A stretch of 64,000 bases of DNA from Ureibacillus acetophenoni. GTDB taxonomy: Bacteria; Bacillota; Bacilli; Bacillales_A; Planococcaceae. Shown here in pieces: positions 58,933 to 64,000 of this stretch. Under the pieces are notes generated by a model. The model did not search any database. It saw only the letters and a program-made list of their open reading frames with translations, and was not told where the DNA came from. A program made the translations under genes and the position numbers. The DNA lies in assembly GCF_900220965.1 (NCBI RefSeq), contig NZ_OBQC01000017.1:1-64000 (forward strand). Direction: 5' to 3'. Within the stretch, counting starts at the first letter, position 1, and every line of letters starts with the position of its first letter.

Positions 58933-59781
58933 ATGAAAAAGTTCTTAGCAACATCAGTAATCGCAGCATCATTATTCGGAGCATCTTTCACTTCAGCAGA
59001 TGCAGCAAGTTTAAATAAAGAAATTAAAATCGAATCAAATCCACAAGTTATTCAAATGATTAAAGGAGATAACTATCAAGCTATCGCATTAAATTTAATT
59101 AATAGTATCACTGTAAATGGACAATTCGATTTAAATAAAATTGAAGATCTAGCAAAGAAAACGTTAAATGCTACAGATGCAAATACAGTAATTCAAGCAT
59201 TAAACAAAGTAGAAAAATCTACTGCAAATCAAACTACTACTAATAAACCAGTAGAAAAAGAGGTAAAAGCACCTCAAGCACCTGCAAAAAAACCTGCAGC
59301 ACCAGCTAAACAAACAGCTGCACCGGTAACAAAAGCTCCAACAAATAACCAACAAGTTGAAGCACCTGTTAAACAAACACCTGCTACAAATGCAAATCAA
59401 TCAGTCTCTGAATTTGAGAAACAAGTAGTAGATTTAACAAATGCTGAGCGTCAAAAAGCAGGTCTTAAACCGCTTCAAATTCATACACAATTAATGAATG
59501 TAGCTGAAGCAAAATCTGCTGATATGGCGAAAAACAATTACTTCAGCCATAACAGCCCAACTTACGGTAGCCCATTTGATCAAATCAAAGCAGCTGGAAT
59601 TTCATACCGTGCAGCGGGTGAAAACATTGCTCAAGGTCAAAGAACACCAGCTCAAGTAGTACAAGCTTGGATGGACTCACCAGGTCACCGTGCAAACATC
59701 TTAAATGCTAACTTCACTCATATCGGTGTAGGTTATGTTGCAGATGGTAACTACTGGACACAACAATTTATTCAACTATAA
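58933..59781 (+). CDS. YkwD-like CAP-domain secreted protein
   Basis: A 282-residue secreted protein. Signal peptide MKKFLATSVIAASLFGASFT ends near SADA. A helical N-domain, then a Pro/Ala/Lys/Thr linker with repeated APAKK/APVKQ units (about 105-155), lead to the CAP domain: VVDLTNAERQKAGLKPLQIH, FSHNSPTYGSPFDQIKAAGI, GENIAQGQRTPAQVVQAWMD, SPGHRANILNANFTHIGVGY. This matches the spore-associated YkwD/SafA-type CAP proteins. AGGGAGG precedes the ATG. It probably works in the wall or spore coat. Confidence 0.9.
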   Translation: MKKFLATSVIAASLFGASFTSADAASLNKEIKIESNPQVIQMIKGDNYQAIALNLINSITVNGQFDLNKIEDLAKKTLNATDANTVIQALNKVEKSTANQTTTNKPVEKEVKAPQAPAKKPAAPAKQTAAPVTKAPTNNQQVEAPVKQTPATNANQSVSEFEKQVVDLTNAERQKAGLKPLQIHTQLMNVAEAKSADMAKNNYFSHNSPTYGSPFDQIKAAGISYRAAGENIAQGQRTPAQVVQAWMDSPGHRANILNANFTHIGVGYVADGNYWTQQFIQL

Positions 59782-59805
59782 TAAATAATAGAATCATATA
59801 ATAAG

Positions 59806-59841
59806 ATGGTCTTAAGTCGGAATGGCTTAAGGCCATTTTTT
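59806..59841 (+). terminator. Rho-independent terminator
   Basis: ATGGTCTTAAG pairs with CTTAAGGCCAT, followed by six T residues. Confidence 0.85.
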
Positions 59842-59879
59842 ATTGTTACCAATTATAGTAGTTTGTATTTATTATTAAA

Positions 59880-60098
59880 CGGAAAAATTCCGTTTAATTT
59901 ATAAAATACGAATAACTAACCCAAAATAAGGGAAGTTTTTCCGCTTATCTTATATAAATCTTTAGATTTTACATAATTTAGAGTAGCTAAGCGGAATTTC
60001 TCCTCTTATTTTCCCTATTTTAGCCCTGATTTTATACATAGACGGAAATTCTCCGCTAATAATAAAAAGGGAAACCCTCCATAACGGAAGATTTCCCT
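59880..60098. repeat. Array of degenerate GGAAA-TTTCC hairpins
   Basis: GGAAAAATTCCG, GGGAAGTTTTTCCGCTTATC, GCGGAATTTCTCCTCTTATT, GGAAATTCTCCGCTAA and GGGAAACCCTCC units recur every 40 to 60 bases. It is related to the array at 4893. It also serves as the end of the minus-strand heme O synthase gene. An open frame through it (59962-60369, minus) is repeat-derived. Confidence 0.65.
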
Positions 60099-60104
60099 TT
60101 AGTA

Positions 60105-61046
60105 TTAATTGAAGATTGACGAAGTTAACAGAATCATTAATAAAAATAATGAAAATAAATAAATTAAAGAAAAGCGTAAATTCGCCTGTGCCCATCCCTT
60201 CACATCTTTTGTTTTTGGCCCTTTCATGGCAAGGATGATCCATCCAACAGTTAAGACTATAGCAACCGAAAAGAAAAACCAACCAAAAGAAGTAACTAAT
60301 AAGAAGGGGAAGGGCAACAATGTAATAATATAAATTAAGTTTTGTCGTATCGTTACCGGTACACCGCAAACAACGGGTAACATTGGAACACCCGCCCGTG
60401 TATAATCTTCCAACCTCTTAATCGTAATCGCAAGAGTATGTGGAATTTGCCAAATGAATAAGATGCAGAATAAAACAATAGGTACAATGTGGTTGACTGG
60501 TGCAATCACTGCCCAACCGATTAGGGGAGTAAATGCACCAGAAACACTACCTACAACTGTATTTAATGTATATCTTCGTTTTGTCCAAAACGTATAAAGC
60601 ACAACATAGACAAACCAACCTAAAAAGGAATAAAGAGTAGCTTCCCATGTTGTAAAGAGCATCATGACTAGTCCAACTATGGATGTTATAATGCCCATCC
60701 ATAAAACGGCTTTCAAAGAAAAATTCCCGTTTACTGTTGGTCTTTTTTGGGTGCGGACCATTTTTTGGTCCAAATCGACTTCATACCAATTATTGAGCAT
60801 TAACGCACCAGAAATGACGAGCGTACTTCCAATCATCGTCAACAGAAATACGCCCCAATGATCCGCAAATCGTTCCCCATGAAAATGAAGTGCTAACCAA
60901 TAGGCTGTAAATACTGGCAGCACGTTGGCGACTAACACTTTTCCTTTCAATAAAAACTTCATATCTATCAAAAAGTTTAGAAGTTTAGAAGAACTTCCAG
61001 CTGTTGTTTTTAACGTAGGTTCAGCTAGTAATTGTCCATTTTTCAT
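60105..61046 (-). CDS. ctaB: Heme O synthase (protoheme IX farnesyltransferase)
   Basis: A 313-residue prenyltransferase with about nine spans. The substrate motif is NNWYEVDLDQKMVRTQKRP (NxxxDxxxD), and the second Asp motif lies in KRLEDYTRAGVPMLP. It adds a farnesyl tail to heme b to give heme O for cytochrome oxidases. It lies apart from ctaA and the oxidase genes, so it may be a second paralogue of the CtaO type. TTAGGGGAT precedes the ATG. Confidence 0.9.
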   Translation of the reverse strand: MKNGQLLAEPTLKTTAGSSSKLLNFLIDMKFLLKGKVLVANVLPVFTAYWLALHFHGERFADHWGVFLLTMIGSTLVISGALMLNNWYEVDLDQKMVRTQKRPTVNGNFSLKAVLWMGIITSIVGLVMMLFTTWEATLYSFLGWFVYVVLYTFWTKRRYTLNTVVGSVSGAFTPLIGWAVIAPVNHIVPIVLFCILFIWQIPHTLAITIKRLEDYTRAGVPMLPVVCGVPVTIRQNLIYIITLLPFPFLLVTSFGWFFFSVAIVLTVGWIILAMKGPKTKDVKGWAQANLRFSLIYLFSLFLLMILLTSSIFN

Positions 61047-61217
61047 AAATATCCCCTAATTTCTATTATTTTAAATGTAAAATTGCAAAAATAATATCAT
61101 TAATAAATTCATTATAACATGTGGTGTTTGTCCTATTTGTGTATAATATTTGAAATGATGAAAGGGGTTGTTCAGCTATGAAAGGGTTGGGGAGAAGAAT
61201 AAAGAGATTGATTAAAC

Positions 61218-61243
61218 AAAAAAACTACATCCAGAGGATGCAG
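61218..61243 (-). terminator. Terminator of small minus-strand gene
   Basis: On the minus strand CTGCATCC pairs with GGATGTAG and is followed by seven T residues. Confidence 0.8.
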
Positions 61244-61245
61244 TT

Positions 61246-61356
61246 TTATCTTTTTCCACCAAATAATATATCCGCAAGAGGTATTCCAATCACAACAACC
61301 AGCACAGTTAAAACTGTCAGTGCTTGTAAAAGAAATATTGCTAGACTATCGTACAT
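61246..61356 (-). CDS. 36-residue single-span membrane protein
   Basis: ATG preceded by AAAAGGAGGAGAATTAGT, a near-ideal site. It encodes MYDSLAIFLLQALTVLTVLV and ends IPLADILFGGKR. One long hydrophobic helix with a basic end suggests an inner-membrane microprotein. The terminator right after the stop supports a real gene. The function is unknown. An open frame on the other strand is its shadow. Confidence 0.65.
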   Translation of the reverse strand: MYDSLAIFLLQALTVLTVLVVVIGIPLADILFGGKR

Positions 61357-61572
61357 ACTAATTCTCCTCCTTTTGCTCTTACCATCCATATTACCTTATA
61401 TATTACAAAATTTCCAACATACTAATAGGAATAACATATTTTACCAACTAATTACCAACATTACTGGGTTTAAATAACATGGCAAAGCATTTTTTTGTAT
61501 TTTAAAGGAAATTATTTACTCGAAAAAGAATTTAAGTTATTAGTGTCAATATAACACATTGGGGGAATTACG

Positions 61573-62019
61573 GTGGAATGTAGATTGGTTAGGAAAGCAT
61601 TTAAAGTAGTAGGCATAGAAGGTAAGGGATATTACGCGGATTTTGGAAGTGAAGTACCGAAACTTGCTCAACAACTTCAATCTCGATTAACTGAAGTGGA
61701 AAGTCATACGGGTATTGAAATTGGCATATTTGAACCAAAAAGGGATGAAGATCATTTAGAAGGAAGCTATTTTGTAGGGGTAATTGTGAATGAAGCTCCA
61801 ACAGCTGTTCCAGCCGGGTTAGAATTTATTGAGACAGCGAAAACATATGCAACAACTCGAGGGAACATAAACTATATCGGGCACTTACACGACCATTTAT
61901 TACAATGGGTAGATGAACAAGGGTATATAAGAGACTTAGAATCTCATATTATTGAAACTTATCATTCATTGGAAAATGGTAAGGAAGATGTAGAGATTTA
62001 TTTGCCAATTTATAGTTAA
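61573..62019 (+). CDS. GyrI-like small-molecule-binding protein
   Basis: A 148-residue protein of the GyrI/AraC-effector-binding (SOUL-like) fold: AFKVVGIEGKGYYADFGSEV, SYFVGVIVNEAPTAVPAGLE, AKTYATTRGN and a C-terminal EDVEIYLPI. Such domains bind drugs or other hydrophobic molecules. It lacks a DNA-binding part. GTG start after GGGGGAAT. A GNAT gene follows after 19 bases and is probably co-transcribed. Confidence 0.8.
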   Translation: MECRLVRKAFKVVGIEGKGYYADFGSEVPKLAQQLQSRLTEVESHTGIEIGIFEPKRDEDHLEGSYFVGVIVNEAPTAVPAGLEFIETAKTYATTRGNINYIGHLHDHLLQWVDEQGYIRDLESHIIETYHSLENGKEDVEIYLPIYS

Positions 62020-62038
62020 ACTTTAGGGGGATTGAATA

Positions 62039-62551
62039 ATGGAATTCTTTGATGATCTGAAACCATTTAATATAAAAATTGCTACGAATAACGATAGTCG
62101 TAAGGTAATTAAGATGTTAAAAGAGATTGCTCAATGGATGAAAGATAACAATATAAACCAATGGAGGTTCCTGTTAGAAGGAGGGGATGACGAAGAGATT
62201 AAACAAGCCATAGCCAACCAAGAAACATATATTGTTATGAATGACAATGAATTAGTTGCAACGTTTACGCTTCTATCTAAGCAAAGTGAGTGGGACTTTC
62301 ATATTTGGGGGGAGGATCATACCTCAAATACACTTTACTTACATAGACTCGCAATCGTGCCCTCTTACATGAATAAAGGTTTAGGTAAAAGAATTTTGGC
62401 TTGGATAGAAGAAAATACAAGTAATAAGGAATATCTTCGATTAGATTGTGTTGAGGAAAATAAAAAATTAAATTCTTTTTATAAGAATAGTGGTTATGAG
62501 CTAGTTGGTGTTACGGATGGTCATAGTAAATTTGAAAAACGATTAATGTGA
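62039..62551 (+). CDS. GNAT family N-acetyltransferase
   Basis: A 170-residue GNAT. TLYLHRLAIVPSYMNKGLGK has the acetyl-CoA loop (Y-M-N-K-G-L-G-K), and LNSFYKNSGYELVGV is the C-terminal signature. The WMKDNNINQWRF segment is typical of a broad antibiotic-acetyltransferase-like group, but the substrate is unknown. GGGGG precedes the ATG. Confidence 0.87.
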   Translation: MEFFDDLKPFNIKIATNNDSRKVIKMLKEIAQWMKDNNINQWRFLLEGGDDEEIKQAIANQETYIVMNDNELVATFTLLSKQSEWDFHIWGEDHTSNTLYLHRLAIVPSYMNKGLGKRILAWIEENTSNKEYLRLDCVEENKKLNSFYKNSGYELVGVTDGHSKFEKRLM

Positions 62552-62585
62552 TTTGAGCCACAATAAATAGCCTAGGAAAAACGTA

Positions 62586-62625
62586 AACGCCTCAACACTT
62601 GTTTAACAGAGTTGAGGCGTTCTTT
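62586..62625 (+). terminator. Rho-independent terminator
   Basis: AACGCCTCAAC pairs with GTTGAGGCGTT, followed by CTTTTG. Confidence 0.8.
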
Positions 62626-62724
62626 TGTGTATTTTACTAGTGTATTGCTCAGTTTATCTATTTCGGAAGGAATTCATATGGGCATCTTGAGGTGGTTGAT
62701 CAAGATAAGTGGAAAAAGTCTAAA

Positions 62725-62847
62725 TTAGTAGTAGCGATCATTCATGAACGCTGTTCCAACAATAATTAATAAGATAAACAACACAACTAGTAAAGCAAAT
62801 TTATTATTGTCTTTACGATCAAAACTTCCTTGAACATAGCCAGACAT
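62725..62847 (-). CDS. YjcZ-family small sporulation protein
   Basis: A 40-residue protein MSGYVQGSFDRKDNNKFALL then VVLFILLIIVG and a short polar end. The hydrophobic FALLVVLFILLIIVG core is the hallmark of YjcZ-like proteins of the spore coat or membrane. AAAGGGGGGTG precedes the ATG. Most relatives carry a Gly/Tyr-rich start; this one has a charged one. Confidence 0.75.
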   Translation of the reverse strand: MSGYVQGSFDRKDNNKFALLVVLFILLIIVGTAFMNDRYY

Positions 62848-63058
62848 ATAATTTCACCCCCCTTTAATACTAATAACTTATGAATTACTACACCGCCCGG
62901 AAGGTATAAATGCGGATAAAAATGATTAATTTTAGCTTAGGGAAATGGTCTAATTGCACCATAATTTCAAAAAGGTAATTTAAAATTATTCCAGTTGTAG
63001 TAGCATAATGGTAAAGGATGTTGCATCGTAAGAAAATGATTCGGGGAAGGTAGGGGAA

Positions 63059-63474
63059 ATGATGAACGAGTTTGGTTTAAAACTTATCCTTGTGCTAGTA
63101 GCGGTAGCTTTAATATATTTCGTATTTAACTATTTTTTGAGAAAGCTATTGAAGGTGGAAAAGAAACCAGGTTTTCTTACAACCATGTAAATGATATACA
63201 TAAAAAAATTGATTGGGCGATTCGAATCACGTCAGTAATCGTAATTATAGCGAGTACCTATTTTAGAATTTATGAGGAGCCGTTAGAGTTCCCATGGTAT
63301 TTTGAAATATGGTTTATATTAATAGTATTTATCGTCCTTTCCGAATCTGTAAGAGCCTTTATGGAGTGGAAATATGACACGAATCCTAGAACATATATTT
63401 TAACGCTGTCCGAAATGGTGCTCCTAATTGGATTAATTATTTTAGTTGTGAATACGGGTCACTTAATATTCTGA
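63059..63474 (+). pseudogene. DUF4181 membrane protein, frameshifted
   Basis: The first frame (to 63190) encodes MMNEFGLKLILVLVAVALIY and LRKLLKVEKKPGF, then shifts at a short T run near 63172-63177. The other frame continues SYNHVNDIHKKIDWAIRITS and later AFMEWKYDTNPRTYILTLSE, which are DUF4181 signatures also seen at 37384. One added T restores the whole gene. It could be a mutation, a phase-variable site or a sequencing error. Confidence 0.78.
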
Positions 63475-63575
63475 TCGTTTCATCGAAATAGGTAAACAAT
63501 TCCCAAAAACTAGACACGATAATGGAAAGGCTAGATCAGCAGAATAAAAGGTGATTTTATTCTACTTAATATTAG

Positions 63576-63608
63576 ATGCATTACTGAATCGACGGTAATG
63601 CATTTTTT
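63576..63608 (+). terminator. Rho-independent terminator
   Basis: ATGCATTAC pairs with GTAATGCAT, followed by T residues. Confidence 0.75.
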
Positions 63609-63644
63609 ATAGCAAGTAACTATAAACTTAGGGGTGTATTATTT

Positions 63645-64000
63645 ATGAAGCCGAAAGTATTAATTGTTGGAACGTTTCATTTTGGGGGATCAGCAGATTA
63701 TATTCAAGTAGAAACAGATAATCTGCTTTCAGAAAAACGGCAGGGAGAAATAATCGAAGTTGTGGGGAGACTAGCAAAATTCAACCCAACAAAAATTGCA
63801 GTTGAGTATGTAAAGGAAAATGAGGAAGCACTTAACGAAGAATATCAAAATTTCCTCAAGGGCACATATGAGTTAAAAGTAAATGAAATTGATCAAATTG
63901 GTTTCCGCTTAGCAAAGGAAATGGGACATCAGAAAGTCCATTCAATTGATTGGATGGGAGATGTAGGAAGTAGAAGTATTGATGAAGTGATGGATTGGGC
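63645..64000 (+). CDS. DUF5694 family protein, cut by window end
   Basis: The first 118 codons of a gene that runs past the window. MKPKVLIVGTFHFGGSADYI, QVETDNLLSEKRQGEI and IAVEYVKENEEALNEEYQNF match DUF5694, a TraB/Tiki-like cytoplasmic family with an HFGGS motif and a conserved Glu; it may be a metalloprotease-like fold. TAGGGGTG precedes the ATG. Confidence 0.8.
   Translation, partial: MKPKVLIVGTFHFGGSADYIQVETDNLLSEKRQGEIIEVVGRLAKFNPTKIAVEYVKENEEALNEEYQNFLKGTYELKVNEIDQIGFRLAKEMGHQKVHSIDWMGDVGSRSIDEVMDW

Noticed and set aside
59962-60369. 135-codon minus-strand frame
   Set aside because: It covers the hairpin array and the end of ctaB in another frame; typical false product of such repeats.
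61178-61477. 99-codon plus-strand frame
   Set aside because: It is the shadow of the 36-residue minus-strand gene and its terminator; the residues include poly-Leu and Lys runs from those features.
62990-63030. Possible tRNA-like segment (GTAGTAGCATAATGGTAAAG)
   Set aside because: It resembles the D-arm of a tRNA by a few bases, but no anticodon or T arm follows.

Overview
The window comes from an AT-rich, Gram-positive, endospore-forming member of the Bacillales, most like Bacillaceae or Planococcaceae genera such as Psychrobacillus or Lysinibacillus. This rests on strong GGAGG-type ribosome binding sites, frequent TTG and GTG starts, many lipoproteins, YrzI-like and YjcZ-like small proteins, a YocH-like LysM/3D protein, a bacterial nitric oxide synthase, and HssRS/HrtBA heme genes. 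The species is an inference. No rRNA, tRNA, CRISPR, transposase or integrase was seen.

Positions 1 to about 33,000 form an accessory region of small, mostly plus-strand, mostly single-gene units. They encode lipoproteins, small membrane proteins, GNAT acetyltransferases, Nudix hydrolases, two near-identical DUF192 proteins, a secreted nuclease, an aldo/keto reductase, a TetR/MFS pair and an MBL/Lrp pair. The units are separated by about thirty copies of one dispersed intergenic element, called the TP element here. Full copies begin near AACTAACG, contain a terminator-type hairpin followed by T residues and TTATTGAAG, and end near ACTAACGGGGCAGGTTAGTTGAAGAA (written here as one motif in two parts: ACTAACGGGGCAG, GTTAGTTGAAGAA). 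Hairpin sequences vary between copies while pairing is kept. In several copies the right end carries a TTGAA(G/A) hexamer that can serve as a -35 box, with a TATTAT-like -10 box 15 to 17 bases further on and the next start codon 35 to 60 bases after the element. The element therefore looks like a portable terminator plus promoter that makes each gene its own transcription unit. The same region is rich in gene debris: a truncated possible immunity protein beside a GC-rich palindrome, GNAT, Nudix and DUF2785 fragments, and frameshifted DUF1772 and GNAT genes.

Positions 33,000 to 44,000 carry a quaternary-amine (OpuC-like) ABC operon on the minus strand, then an APH-fold kinase, DUF4181, DinB, a CPBP protease, a P-loop kinase, a metallophosphoesterase, Nudix, GNAT and GntR genes. 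The CPBP protease, the phosphoesterase and an upstream lipoprotein (14,092) appear to begin at ATT codons.

Positions 44,500 to 50,140 are a heme region: hrtB, hrtA, hssR, hssS, a single-domain cytochrome-oxidase-subunit-I-like membrane protein and nitric oxide synthase. Direct repeats matching the HssR box lie before hrtB and also before the oxidase-like gene, which suggests it belongs to the heme-stress regulon.

Positions 50,280 to 64,000 hold an SDR dehydrogenase with a Rex-like palindrome upstream, a serine beta-lactamase-like hydrolase, several small membrane proteins, DUF2200, VOC, an iron-type alcohol dehydrogenase, a YkwD-like CAP protein, heme O synthase, GyrI-like and GNAT proteins, YjcZ, a frameshifted DUF4181 gene, and the start of a DUF5694 gene cut by the window end. 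TP elements are rare here.
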